Of a stretch of 64,000 bases of DNA, positions 11,070 through 24,124 are shown piece after piece. Within the stretch, counting starts at the first letter, position 1. Each line of letters begins with the position of its first letter. The position numbers and the translations under genes are program-made. The notes beneath the pieces are model-generated. The model did no database searches, was not told where the DNA came from, and saw only the letters and a program-made list of their open reading frames with translations. The stretch comes from Capitulum mitella (lineage: Eukaryota; Arthropoda; Thecostraca; Pollicipedomorpha; Pollicipedidae). Location: the NCBI GenBank assembly GCA_030062745.1, contig CP099846.1:5394001-5458000 (forward strand), in the 5' to 3' direction.

Positions 11070-13799
11070 GGGGCGCACTCAGGATCCAAACAAGGGGTGG
11101 TGCCAACAGAGCAGAAAACTGACGTCGATGCAGAATGACCGAAAAGTAGACCTAGTGGTGGAAAATGAAGCGCAGACGCACGACACGACTCGGCAAGCGG
11201 ACCGCCGACCGCACCAGGGGACATGTTTTAAGTCAGTCTCAGCAAAAACTCGCAACCTGTTAAAGTAAACGGTCTCGCATGTTGGTTTTACCTGGACGCC
11301 GCCGCTGTCCAAGAAACAATGTTATCAGATCATTATGGCACTGCATCAGCACAATTCCTGCAGCGAAGGGAGAGAAGAAGAAACGTTTCCCTGTGACCAT
11401 GACAGATTTAATGGGAATGTTGCCCCGTGGTCGACAATCGATTTTTCATGAACAAATTTGGTTGGCCTGAAGAATGTTGCTGACAAGATTTTCATGACTT
11501 TTTCCTAAAAAGGTTCCGGAGTTTCAGGAAATGCAACTGCTTAAAACTATGTTCTTTAGTTATTCGCCGATGCGACGCAAGACGAGCTTGCACCGACCAA
11601 TAAACACAAACATTCGATGGTCGGATTCTGCTCTCTGTTGCAGCGCGGCGTCAGGCGACAGGTGCAAATAGGGCACGGCCCAGTAGGAGCACACAGGAAA
11701 ACCGTGGGAATCACTTTGAACCTTCTTAGGTGTTACGTTTTGAAACACAAGACATATCACAGATTGGTTTTCTAAGGGCATGAGGTACAACTTGGTTACA
11801 TCAGTTCAAAATAAATGTTGAAGTGGAACATTCCTTTCACGCGGCACCCATAAGCGATCGATGTTACGAAGGCGTTGCGCACGAAGGCAGAATACCATTC
11901 TCCACACATGCACTCACACCTGAGGCATCCAATGGAGACTTTCGGAGATGACGGGGGGAAGCAGTCCTTCCCACCACTGACCGATCTGAGACACTTCCAT
12001 ACGCGGGTTCGCAGGGCATATAGGGCAGCGGTCTCGGCAACCTGTCGTCGGTCCTGGCCAACTGAACGATTTTAGCATGAACATTTTGGTTATGGTGATG
12101 CGTCTTAGGAAACTGCCGAAAAATAACTAACGTTGCCAACTTCGAACTGTCTCCAACGACGATGGACAGTTCGCATCAAGTTTGCCATCGGCTATTTCGT
12201 TCTCGATTTCGCAAATATTCAAGTTATGTTATCATAGTTTGAAACATCGGGGCCATCGAGGCCTAGTCCTTTGGCCCCTCTGTTCGGACGGAAAAAAGTA
12301 TTTTTCCGCTTCTGATTTTTTATAAAAAAAACACGACAGCTCTCAAAAACAGCAAAACAAAGTGGCTTGAATCCCGGACCAATCAGCATTTGAGATAGGT
12401 TAGGTTACACGGATGGATATTTGCTCCCTCCGTTGGACATGGTCTGGATCCGCCCTTGGAACGCGGATTGCTCTTTGTAGTGTGCTTTGTGTTCTGGTCT
12501 TTGTCGAGTGAAAGCATGCATGGCCACACTCTCCTTGGCGGTTTGCCGTTTATGCTGCAAAAGGAACATCGGACAGAACATGAGCCATTGTACCGATCAC
12601 TGGTACCAATGAGTACCCCGGGCACGTCTTTCCACTATAACAGTGTATGTCGATGCAGTACGTCAGTTACCATCATCATCTGCAACACAGCGTCGCCACA
12701 CAAACGTTCTATTCACATTTACAAATACCCTATGCAATAGTTATGCAGAGTCCATAATCCCCTTATCAACGCCCACGAACGTTCACGACCTACGCCACAC
12801 GGTAGATCAGTACCCTAGTACTCCCTTATTAACAATCCGTCGTACCGAAATTTCGTGTTCCTACTTAGACCAAGCAATTTCCATGGGTCAAACGATTGCT
12901 CGCAAATCTGGACCATTCTTGAGATAGGTCAACCGGTATGAGCATGAAGCGAAGAGGCTGTGGGAAACTAACAACTGTTACATTTCACGCAATAACGCGG
13001 TCGTCATGACGGCCGAACATATCGGTGGTCGTCTTTTAAACTGATCCATATGATGACGGTGTCATTGTTTATGTCTGGAGACCGGCCCACGATACCTTTC
13101 TCACCCTTTGCCTTTCATCAGCGAGGCTAAATTTAACGTCGAAGAGTGTGGATAGGCTCAGCAGCTTAACTACCGGTAGTCGTTATCATGGGCGGGTTAG
13201 AGAAGTGATCGATTTTTTTGTTTTCATGCTCATCCAATAGAACTGCAGACGCTGAATACAAATATAACATTTGAATTGCTATACGACATGTAGTTCAGAG
13301 GGTAATCGCGCCAGAAGAAACAGTTACCTTGAAACGCGCCCGAGACTATATGACATCACGAAATCCCCAGGCTTCGGCGATCTGCGTCGGCGGTTGGCCG
13401 TTTCGCGTTATATTTCGGTGCTGAGTCGTCGTCTGCTCGCTGTGGTGCTCCCTTGGTTCCTGTCCAATAGCTGTTCGGCGGAGTTGTATTGTTTTCGGTG
13501 GTTTTGGGCGCCACGGCGACCTCAGGCAATTCACCTGTGCCCATCTGGACGGCAGTCGTCCTCCCCCGCAGTCATCCTCCGCAGTCTCTAGCTCCCCGGC
13601 CGCTAACGGCGCGCAGGCACGAGGGTCGGAACTTGACAAACACTGGCACACAGCGCCCCTAATTAAATCCTCAAAATAGACTGATTTTCATATCGCTTGT
13701 AGCCAATTCCTGTCCCGCGATGGCGTCCACGGTGATCAAACCGCAACGGTGTCGGGAGGTTAAGACGAACAGTCGCAGGCCGTTTGATCCGGGCAGTAC
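11070..13799. other. No recognised gene
   Basis: Mixed-composition DNA. At 13550-13650 on the minus strand a short open stretch ends in CAG followed by GTGAAT, a possible 5' splice site near 13548, but more than one frame fits and no start is clear. A TAGGTTAGGTTA piece near 12398 is telomere-like but only two and a half units long. Confidence 0.3.
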
Positions 13800-14986
13800 T
13801 TAACCCTGTTCCCGGAAACCTAGACAGTATGGCCGATTCCCGGCGGGGGGGGGGGGGCGGGTTTGGCCTTTCTGAGATTTCGAAAACTACACATCCGATT
13901 TGATCGTAACAAATGCAGGACATAAATTACATTTTTATGGAAAGAAGTTCCCAGAATTTTGAAGGGGTGGATACAGGTGGCAAAAAAGTCAAAATGGGAA
14001 TATTTTTGGATGTCTTATAACTCCGTTGTTTATAGACCGATTTCGATGAAATTGGCATGAATCGGATTATGGATGGGAATTTTACCATTGGTACATTCAT
14101 TTGAAATTTTGAGAAAATTCGCAGGTGTTCACAGGGTTTCAAAACATAAGAGGACTAATTTTTCAAAAACCGAACGAGCAAAAAAGTTAGTACCACTTTT
14201 TTGACTTCTGCTGGTCATGTTATGCTGCAGAAGTACAAATCATATCACAAAGTTTGTATAATATTAGCATAGACGGTGCCTGGGACATGAAAAAGGGTCA
14301 CGTGTTCTTCAGATCAACTTACGACCTTGACTTTAAATGACCTCCAGTGACCTTGGAGTCACTTGGAATGATCTCATGTGCATTTAATATTATCCGAAAA
14401 CGTCTTCAATCATTTAAATTCACTCTATTTCAAAAATTTCATTTTACGGGTCTTGTGATATATGGTACGCGCACTGACATTTTAGGTCATAGCTCCATGA
14501 CCTGATCTGATATCAAGCTGAAACTTGGCACGCCAGTATAGGGCATTCTTCTACGTTATATGTATTCCGAGTTTGGCATTTGAAAAACAATGTCAAAATT
14601 ATTACCATAAAAGCTAATTTTGACTTTTGACCTTGACCTAACCTTGTAAAGTGACCTTAGATTAACAAAACTGTACTTTCTTGATGCCCAATTGTTTAGC
14701 TATACATGCATGTAATGTTTTAAGTTTTGTCTTAGAAAGGCTTTTTTGGCAGTCATTTTTCTTTTACCCTGAACAGGGCCAAAAATGGCCTGAGGTCTTT
14801 CCCAAAAACGTTGCCTGACTCAGTCCATGAGCAAAATGGAGTTTTGAAATTTTGCCACAGTACGTAGAAAGAATAGCTATGAAAAGTCACCAAGTTTCGT
14901 GAGGCTGCGTCAAAAAACCCTGGAATTGGCAAGCAAAAAACCCGAAGGGGTCGGCTGCAACCCCTGTCGTGAATGAATATGGATAA
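13800..14986 (+). mobile_element. TTAA-flanked inverted-repeat element, copy 1 (decayed)
   Basis: The left end reads TTAACCCTGTTCCCGG, one base different from the left end of the two intact copies at 24.1 and 41.9 kb; the right end is decayed (GAATGAATATGGATAA where the others have CCGGGAATAGGGTTAA). The interior matches the other copies along its length: the G-run next to the left end, a block about 100-250 bases in that contains GACCGATTTCGATGAAA, a TGACCT-rich middle, and a right subterminal GGCAAGCAAAAAACCCGA. No transposase frame is present. TTAA duplications and CCC-starting ends are typical of piggyBac-type elements, so it is probably a non-autonomous member. Confidence 0.8.
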
Positions 14987-15339
14987 CAGACTTATTAAAG
15001 CCTTTTGTGTTACTGTTATTATTTTCTTAAACGAAGTCGGAATCAGAGGTCAGAATTTGTTCTCAGTTACCAGTTTTTCACGGATCATACACTTTAATGG
15101 GTATTTTACGGTTCGGGTCGTTTTTAATACAGCCACTTGACCGAATTTACTATCCGTTTGCTAAACTCCAGGTACCTGGCTATGACCAGGATCCTCAGAG
15201 AGTATTGCGAGGCTCTCTCATCGCCGAGAGTTATTATCATCACACGAAGCCAGAACGGTGCAAGGGCTCGGGCACTGGTGTGATATTCTCAGCACATCTG
15301 AAGTGAGTATCATGGCTGTTTCACCATGCAAGTAACGAT

Positions 15340-15870
15340 TTAACCCTTGCTAGCTTTCCGGTTTTCACCATCTTCGCCATTCCGGACGGTGTGACCCCCA
15401 CAAGTTTCCACACCTGACGTGCCAAACGAAAAAAGAAATAAGTGGATATTCCTGGCTGTTCTTTACAGCTTTCACTCAGGCCATTTTAAGGTATCTTTTA
15501 CGGTTCATCTCTCAAGTGAGGTCAAACGAAGTCAAAGTCAGTTTTACGTAACATGCACATACTTTCTTTTTTCTTTTTTTTCTTTTTCTTTCAGGTTCTT
15601 TCAGGTTCTTTCAAGCATTCATAACCAACGCTTTGTAAGGTCCACGTAGGCCATAATAGTGTTCAAGTGTTGGGGGAACGTCATGTGAGGTCATACAACG
15701 TCATCTCGACCTTGACTTCGAATGACCTTTAACCGGCCTTTTACTGTGCGGCAGCAGTTTCATTACAGAAAAAAATTCAAGTTACACCACAGACGGATCC
15801 TAGGGCTTGACCTGATATGACCCTGACCTTGAGCGGCCCTTTGGTTCAAAGACGGCAGGCGGGACGGCTT
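15340..15870. mobile_element. Possible truncated TTAA-type element
   Basis: TTAACCCTTGC at 15340 resembles an element end. The following 500 bases carry the same high density of TGACCT/AGGTCA words and a GTGACCCCC block as the intact elements. No matching right end was found. Confidence 0.35.
15545..15614 (+). repeat. Polypyrimidine tract with duplicated CAGGTTCTTT
   Basis: A T/C-only tract of about 35 bases runs into two tandem TTTCAGGTTC units, giving two 3' splice-site-like AGs 10 bases apart. No downstream exon was recognised. Confidence 0.4.
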
Positions 15871-16514
15871 TCTCTACTCCAAGCATTGTTTCTCCACAGG
15901 TTTTGACTCGTTCTTACGTGAGTTCAAGATAAGCACTACGATCCTGATTTCACAGAAGAACTTTACGGACGACATAAGCTTAATGGCGCAAATACCGTCC
16001 TAATAGCACAACACGGTGCTTTCGGTAGCAATATCGGGGATCCGTATCTCCGGAGAACTGTCTGCTTCTGCCACAGGAAAGACAGATAAGAATCGGACGG
16101 CGTTCGTTACCAGAGTACGAAACGGACTGGACCAATGCCATGGATCTTACAACCCAGTCCAATCCGCCAGAATGGACCCGGATGGGATTGACATATCTGT
16201 TCAAAACATCGACTGGGGTTGGATTTTGATTTGAAGTGTCGTGGACCTATGATACTTAATTCTCGCCCGGCCGGAGGCCGGCTGATTTTAGGACCCCCTG
16301 CAGTTTTTCTTGAAAAACTTTTAACTTTGCTGTAGCTGACTTTCGAACATCTGAACACGTTGAGTAATTTTTTAGAGTTTTGCATGCATTAAGTCATGAC
16401 CTGTGGCCGTTTTGTCAAGACCGTGGTAGTCGTGTTTTTAGCCAAATCGAACAAAACATTTCATTTTTTGGAAATTGTGTATTGCAATGTTGAGTTGCAT
16501 GCTTATTTTACACA

Positions 16515-16650
16515 GGCTGGTTAAACTGATAAAACTTATTAAAAATTGCATTAAAAAGTAAACTTATTAGGACTGATTAAAACTATTAGAACTGATAAAA
16601 GTGATTAAAAACTGAATTAAAAATTAAACTTATTAAAAACGATTGAACAG
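16515..16650. repeat. AT-rich degenerate tandem repeat
   Basis: Repeated variants of CTGATTAAAA and CTTATTAAAA about ten times over 130 bases. Confidence 0.6.
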
Positions 16651-18094
16651 TTAAAGCTTGCGCTTAAACTAGACAGTCTCTACCATTTTTGTAGCATCCG
16701 AGTTTGCATTAGATTGAAAAAGAGGGTTCCCATTCTGGCTTCGCTACATAGGTTTTGATTTACTATTTGTAAAGGATTGAATCTAGATTACATCAGCCTT
16801 GGAGGAAATTTATGGATCTGGATTGGCTCCGGATTCAGCCTGGCCGGATACGGATTGGATCGGATCGAACCGGATTTGTCCGTTTCTTGCTCTGTTCGTT
16901 ACGGCACAGGCAATCGGTGGTCTTTGGCCAAATCCTGGTCTCGTTTGAGGTGCCGCAGTGGTCGGCCGTTGCGGAAGCGTGGGCTGCGCCATGGTGTAGC
17001 CGCAGTCTGTGTGGTTAGCGTAGGGACGCCATTCACAGTCGTGCTATCAGAGCTTGTCGCGACCTGGTTGACATTCTGCCCCTGCCAAGGGCTCATGAGA
17101 CGTCCGTCGTGTTGATCTTCAGGCCCGCGCGCGCCAGCTTCAATAACGCTCATCGGAGGTGCTTTCGTTCTTTCCCCAAAAGATCGCCTAAACACGAAAT
17201 GGTTGTCCATTTATAAGACTTTCGGAGCATTTCGAAGCATCTGTGTCATAAGACGTTAGGAGATGTCGGGCTGGTACACAAAGACCGTCAGGGAGATGAC
17301 GAAGGGCTCCTTTAAACAACGATCCCTAAAATGGCTGTTTGCGGCATCTTTGATCAATGACAAGTCTCCTAATACCCTGACTCCTTGCGTCCATGACGCT
17401 GGGCAAGGACGTTTATTATAAGGCAATGTACCGTGCTTATTTCTGTAAGAGAGCAGATGCATTCTTCGCCACAATGTCTAGTGACTGCGGCCCATGCAGA
17501 GCTGTTAGAATTAACATTCGCCTCCAAGATCATTTATATGCCAAATAGCCTCGCCTAAATATATGAGCCTCGTAAGCCATTGATCATAAATATGCGATCA
17601 CAACCACTGGGCGGACCAACTTACCTCCACTGGTCCGAACAAATAGCTAAAGGAGAAGGCAAAAGTAGCAAAGGGAACAAAGAGGTAGGGATAAGCCCTA
17701 AAAACAGTCCAGTCAGTCAAAAGTCAGGGCTGGTGGGATTACGGAAGAAGGAAAGACAAAAAAGCTAAAGAAAGGTAAAGTTCCTTTCACGAACCACTCC
17801 TCACTGCACCAAAGCATCACCACCCACAATCTAGTAACGCCCGCTACGAGCTCACGAGGCCAAGTGCCATTGGTCTGGAAGGTCCAGTTTGATATTAACT
17901 CAGGTCAAGGTTGGGTCAAGGTCAGCAATCAGAGATGAAAATTATGCCTTCCATTATGAAAAGAAACATTGGAAAGCTAAACCAAACTTTAAATTAATTA
18001 TTTTAACGATTATCTTATTCATTGTTTTACCTTGAAAACCGAAAATTTTGCTTTTATTGTACCATTTGTTTCTCTAAATAGATCGACAAGAAAA
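16651..18094. other. No recognised gene; a few AGGTCA-rich words at 17.9 kb
   Basis: Two extended half-sites (TCAAGG/TCAAGGTCA type) at about 17900-17925 resemble the interior of the TTAA elements and may be a fragment of one. The rest is unrecognised. Confidence 0.3.
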
Positions 18095-18296
18095 TACAAG
18101 TGCGACGCGCCTCCCCAACCTACCACCAGACTCAGTCGTGCGGCAGTCCTCGTAGGGAGTATGACGCAGCTCGCTCCGCTCTTAGGTCGTTAGGGTCGAC
18201 ACAGACACTTCGTCTTTTGTCCACACTTCGTCTTTGCGTTTCCTGATAGTTTTTTCTACACTTCCATGTTTGTTTCTGCGATCCACACACTTTTAA

Positions 18297-19526
18297 GGTA
18301 GGCCTACTCTCTACTTCCAGTTTTCTTTTCCGAGCTGTTCCCTGACTTCTGTCACGGGCAAGCGAGGTAAACGAAAGAAAAACGACACTGACTCGATAGG
18401 CTCGAACTCGGACTCTGATGTCAGCCACTCTGCAGACATCGATATTGGCGTTTGCAGAGGTGTAACGGACAGGACGATTCACAAACAGAAAGATGACCAC
18501 GGCTTGAACCCGGAACAGATCTCGACACACCAACACACTTCGTCTGACACGATATCGGATACTGACCTTCGCACGAACTCTGACACTGCTCAGGACCGCA
18601 CCATTTTCAAACACGCTGACTCTTCACGTTCTCGTGACCTTGACCTGCCCCTGACTGCGCCCGAGTCCCACGTCCCTGGCAGCGTGCCAGGACCGGCCCA
18701 GCCGGAAGGGTCGAAGGGCTTATCCGTCGCACAGGCAACCAGGGCAAACGACAGGTGCGCTGTGGCAGAGGATACCGTCGGGGCAACACGCGGTCAGATG
18801 CACGGGACGCCATGCCCAGTTCGAGAGCCCTACCTGGACCCACTTGGGTCATACGTAGTAGTGAAACCTACCGACTCGAATACACACTTTCAGAAAATCA
18901 ACGTCTGGGCACCCCCAAAACAGGTAGAAGCAATCTGCGGTCCAAACATTCGGCTCCACATTCAAGCCACCTCGCGATGGCTCTCTCATCATCAAAACAA
19001 ACAACCGCCATCAAACCAAAATGCTTCTTAGACAACTTTCTGTACTAAGACAGTGACGGTCACCCTTCACCCGACTCGCAACTCGTTCAAGGGAACTGTG
19101 TTCGCACCTGAAATCCGCTTCATGTCTGAAGCGGAGATTCAACACGAACTGAAGGACGAGCTGGTCAACCACGTCCGTCGACTCACCACCTTCAGGGACG
19201 GACAGCGTCAGGACACCAGCCTTCTTGTCCTCACGTTCGACACTCCCAGTCTCCCTCCGAAGCTCCACGCCGGCTACCTCTGCTTCGAAGTGCGCCCATT
19301 TATCCCCAACCCTCTGCGCTGTTTCAACTGCCAGAGATTTGGTCATGGCTTCCGGAACTGCAGACAAGCTGCTCGTTGCGCTCGCTGCAGTGATGCTGCG
19401 CATGAGGGCTCCCTGTGCTCCAAACCTGCTCGATGCATCTCTTGCGAGTCTTCCGCTCACACCACAAATTCGAAGAACTGTTCCGTCTGGCTGACAGAAA
19501 AGCGCATTAGAAGAGCGCATTTGTGA
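18297..19526 (+). pseudogene. LINE ORF1 (gag-like, CCHC zinc knuckles), frameshifted
   Basis: The N-terminal part is open from about 18297 to 19030: a basic Lys/Arg stretch, then a Ser/Asp/Thr-rich low-complexity region, then a short segment with Lys-Ile-Asn-Val-Trp typical of the nucleic-acid-binding core. The frame then shifts and continues from 19053 to 19526. In this second part three zinc knuckles follow one another at residues about 90-143: CX2CX4HX4C, CX2CX4HX4C and CX2CX4HX6C. Such proteins coat LINE RNA in the retrotransposition particle. The frame break between the two parts makes this copy non-functional. Confidence 0.82.
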
Positions 19527-20102
19527 GCTTAAGGCAAAAATGAACATCTCATATCCCGAAGCACGACGTCAGGTACAATCACAGAAAAACCAACCTCAAA
19601 AGACCTATGCTCAAGTCACATCAAAAAGCACCACCTCTTCGTCTTCCCAGACTGATGACATCCCACAGCTTCCTCCACTTCAGCTCTTAAAGCCTCTGTC
19701 ACGAACCTAGTTCTGTCCGTTCTCAGTCCAATGAGAAGCACACAGTGACTGAACCACAAAAGGCAGGTGCAAAACAACCTGTGAGAGTGGCATCGGCAGC
19801 TGCCCCCGCAACTCCTGGGCAGTTTGTCCCCAGGAGAGCACTGCAGCCTACACTCCGGTCATATTCACCCGCACACCACCCTGGTGCTGAGGCTCCACCG
19901 TGTACTCCGCATAAGGACAACCAACCTCCATCGCCCAGACCCGGTCCCAGTCGACCCCGGGGCCGCTCATCCAGCCATGGTAGGACTAAACAGGGGTCAC
20001 AGGCCCTTTCAGGGATTCAGAGCATCTTTAGCTAAATCACACTCAATGCCACTACTTTTCCAGAGCCAAGGTTTCTGCCTTAGGCTCTACACAACATTAT
20101 TA

Positions 20103-23100
20103 ATGACTATTCTTCAGTGGAACTGTCGTGGTTTAATTAGCAAATGGGCCGAAATAAAACCTTTACTGATGTTTTGTTCCTCTAATATTATATGTTTACA
20201 CATTTCCTCACAGATGACCCGTACGACTTCAGTCTACCCGGATACTCTATGTTCATAAAATGTGATGACGTTCACAGACGCCATGGTAGAGTTGCCATAT
20301 ACATTTCTAACAAAATTCCTCACCGACAGCTCTTGGTTCAAACAGACCTACAAGCGGTCGCCTGCACGGCACTCATTTCAAACCGCCGTGTCAGTGTATG
20401 TTCACTATATCTTCCTCCAGGAGTGCCCATTTCTCTTCAAGATCTACAAAACCTCACTGATCAGCTCCCACCGCCATTCATACTGTGTTCGGATGCCAAC
20501 AGCAAACATTTTTTATGGGGTTCTGACCGATGCGACAGAGGAGGATTAGTCTTCGAACAACTCATTAGAATCAACGCTTTACATGTCTTGAACAACGGCT
20601 CCCCGACAAGGCTGGATGAATTCTATGGACTCGTATCACACATTGATGTTTCACTATGTTCTAGTGGATTAGCTCCTTTTCTTTCATTGGAAACTGACAA
20701 CGAGCCTCTTGCTAGTGAACACTTTCCGATAATAATTCAATACGTAGACGATTCAACTCAAACAACACATTCCCACTACGATGCTCCAGCAGGGTGGAGC
20801 ATTAAAAAAGCTGACTGGGACTCCTTCCAAGCCAAGTGTCACATCGTCACCGAATTCGCAGATGTTGACTCTGCCTGCATAAAAGTCACGCAATCGATTA
20901 TTTCCGCTGCGCGAGCCCACATCCCGACGACCAAGCCACAAGGGAAATACAGGTGTCCTTGGTGGACTGACGCCTGTAAACAGGCAATAGCAGCGCGCAA
21001 AAGAGCATTAAATCGTTTCCGTCGAAACAGAGAAAACCCAAGCCTTCTTCTTGACTACAAAAAGGAAAAAGCCAAAGCTAGACGAACTATTCGAGCAGCT
21101 AAGCGGTCCAGTTGGCTACAGCTCCTAAATAAATTCTCCACCTCCACACCCTTGCACACATTATGGGATACTGTTCGCAGTTTCATACACAAAAAAAGCT
21201 TCCAGCGTCCTCTTCCGGTTCTCAAAATCCAAGGAATCCAGGCAGATAACCCAGCAGACGTGGCCAATCACCTCGGTCGATTTTACTCCCAACTGTCGTC
21301 CTCCACAAACTTTGACCCAGGCTTTCGTATCCAAGACAGTCTTATGACACACAACATGCCGGACTTTGATCTCGATTCAAACAACTCAGAGCCATACAAC
21401 AATCCTTTCTCTTTGCACGAACTAAACTCATCCATAAATTCATCCGGTTCAACATCGGTTGGTCCGGATCTTATTCACTATGAATTTCTCAACGCAGCTC
21501 GACGACACCCAAAGAAGCAGAACTCCTTGCTTTCTTCAATTATGTGTGGACACAGAACAGAATCCCCACGACTTGGAAGCACGCTTTTGTGGTTCCTCTT
21601 TTGAAACTAGGAAAACCTACAGACGCACCTGAATCCTACCGACCAATTCAACTTACTTCTTGTTTATGCAAAATCCTGGAAAGAATGGTGAACTCCAAGA
21701 TGTTGTGGCACGCCGAAAAATTCCAAATTCTGTCGAAATACCAATGTGCTTTTCGCCCTGGGCGAGCCACAGTTGACCATGTACTTCGCCTTGAATCTGA
21801 CATACGCGGCGGCTTCTTCGCAAGAAAGTTTACCGTGGCAATTTTCCTCGACGTTAAGTACGCCTATAATATGGTGTCCCGAGCAGGTCTTCTTACAAAA
21901 CTTCATCACATAGGTTTTCGTGGACACTTGATGCATTTTATAAATTCTTATCTCAGCGGCCGGACACTACAAGTTAAAAGCGGAACCCTCGCGGACTGCT
22001 TCCCCCTGGACAATGGGGTGGTCCAGGGTGGGGTCATTTCTCCTCTGCTTTTTCTTTTCATGATTAATGATCTCTTCGACGATTGTCCGGCTGGTGTGTC
22101 TCACGCACTGTACGCAGATGACTGTGCTCTGTGGGCCACTGGAAAAAACCTGCGGTTGATTTTTCAGACTCTCCAATCTGCTCTTTCCCGAATTGAAGAC
22201 TGGGCCAAGAAATGGGGTTTCTCATTCTCCGCACCAAAATCGAAAGCAATCATTTTCAAAAAATACATGAGACATGAGCAGTGCAGACCTCCGATAGATC
22301 TCCTTCTCAATGGGCAGCCCATCGAATTCGTGGAAAACGTCAAATTTCTAGGAGTACACCTGGACACCAAGTTAAATTTCACCTTTCGCATACAATATCT
22401 TAAGGCAAGAGCGATGAAAAGAATTCCCTTCCTTAAATGCATAGCTGGTTCGGGCCTCGGGGCAGATAGAAAAACTATTCTTCGTATGTACTTCGTACTG
22501 GTCAGACCAATTCTGGAATATGGCGCACAAGTCTTCGACCACTCGTCAAGGGCCCTTCAGTCTTTAGAGACGATACAAAACGCTTGTCTGAGAATCGCAC
22601 TGGGCGCTCTGCGAACCTCACCGGTTGAGAGTCTCAGAGTTGAGGCTAACGTGCCACCACTGTCGCTGAGGAGGTGGGAGATGACCACACGGTATTTCCT
22701 ACGGATTCTAAGCGACCGAGAACACCCTTGCTACCATCTGAAACACTGTATGGAATACCTCAGACACATGGACGAACAAGGAATTTATCGACTCTGTGGT
22801 TTTCCTCTGTCACTACGTTTTCACAAAGTCTGCAGAGATATAGGCCTCTTGGTGCCGACCAACGTGAGCAAAATTCACAGTAGCCACTCTCCTTGGACCA
22901 CCTCGCAGATCAGTTTCCAAACGCTCACCTCACAAAACAAGAACACCCTAGACCATGATAAGGTCCAGGAGATGTTCTTGCAGTTTGTTGAAAATCATTC
23001 GGACTACCACCTCTTTTTTACCGATGGCTCCAAAGAACACGACACAGTAGGGTGTGCTTTTGTATACAGACAAATCACCGGGCGACACAGATTACCGGAC

Positions 23101-23842
23101 AAAATTTCCGTTTTCACCGTGGAACTTAGCGCATTTCATCAAAGCCTAAAATTTATTCAGACTTAAGGCATCCGGAAATCGGTTATCTGCTCTGACTCAC
23201 TCTCTGATCTCCAGGCCCTACAGTCATTGCGCAAACCTGACCCCCTCGCTGTCCTTATATTCGACTTGTATTGCGACATCACAGAGAAGGGCATGACCGT
23301 TAAATTCTTATGGATTCCCAGTCACCAAGGCATACGCGGTAACGAAAGAGCAGATATGCGAGCAAAGGAAGCCTTACGAATAACCACAGTCACCCCGGTC
23401 CCAGTTGGTCACAGACAATTTTTTTCTGGAAATAAGGAAACTGATATACCAGCACTTTGATGGATTCTGGCGCAACCACCCTCGTCAAACACTTTTAAAA
23501 CACATAAAACATTCGGTTGCTGATTCGGATACCAGCTACCGCCAAAACCGCCCGGAAGAAACTGTTTTGGCACGCTTACGACTGGGACACACAAGGCGGA
23601 TTCATTCACACATAATAAATCATTCAGACAGACCTCTATGTGTCCCATGTCACTCATACCTTTCCGTATGGCACATACTCTTTGACTGCCAGAGGTACCA
23701 GAGAGAAAGAGAAAAACTACGACTAACGTGCCGAAGCTTAAACCTACTATTCTCAATACACGGTGTACTCGGAAACAACGAGTCGGTTGTAAATGCTCTG
23801 ATGTGTTTTCTCAAACAAATCCACTTGTTCTCTCACCTCTGA
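20103..23842 (+). pseudogene. LINE ORF2 (endonuclease, reverse transcriptase, RNase H), disrupted
   Basis: The endonuclease begins at ATG 20103 with the Gln-Trp-Asn-Cys-Arg-Gly motif, shifts frame near 20198, and runs to 21604 with the SDAN motif (family: GDFNAHH) and SEHFPI where active copies have SDH, an Asp-to-Glu change. The RT (540 residues from 21544) has ESYRPI, motif A FLDVKYAY, a motif B GVVQGGVISPLLF with Gly for the usual Ser, and an intact YADD (about 22111). RNase H follows (FTDGS, ELSAF), is cut by a stop at 23164-23166, then resumes with CSDS and SHQGIRGNERAD. A further frame shift near 23405 leads to a CXXC-H-C tail ending at 23842. Confidence 0.87.
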
Positions 23843-24124
23843 TGAGACATTTTCCCACATGCTTCTGTCCTCCACTCTTTAGTTTAACCATGCACTATTG
23901 AGCACCCAAGATTCCTGTTAAATAACTTCTACCACCACGCCTTTCAGACAAGATTGGACGCGGACGCTTGAGCCCGAGCGGCTGTGCGCCCTAACTCCAC
24001 AAGAACAAGAACAAGAACACTACCAGACTACAGCCATTACAAGTCTAGCTTCTTGAGACGCCTGATGTTCCTGCCACTTCTTGTCTGTTTTTCCACAGCC
24101 ATAGTTTAAAATTTATTCACGAAT

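Larger units (their letters stand above)
18100..24037 (+). mobile_element. Non-LTR retrotransposon (LINE) with gag-like ORF1, AP endonuclease, RT and RNase H; inactive
   Basis: A nearly full-length LINE of about 5.9 kb. In order: 5' leader (to about 18300), gag-like ORF1 with three zinc knuckles, apurinic-type endonuclease, reverse transcriptase, RNase H, a C-terminal Cys/His segment and a 3' end with a CAAGAA microsatellite tail (about 23999-24019). An RNase H domain after the RT is a mark of I-type and some Jockey-group LINEs. At least four disabling changes are visible: frameshifts in ORF1 near 18970-19050, in the endonuclease near 20198 and before the RT near 21540, and a stop codon within RNase H at 23164. 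TACAAGT occurs at 18095-18101 and 24038-24044 and might be a target-site duplication, but the exact ends are not certain. Confidence 0.88.

Noticed and set aside
12398-12411. TAGGTTAGGTTA as interstitial telomere repeat
   Set aside because: Only about two and a half units; expected by chance in a window this size.
18132-18614. 160-codon minus-strand frame
   Set aside because: Antisense shadow of the LINE leader and ORF1.
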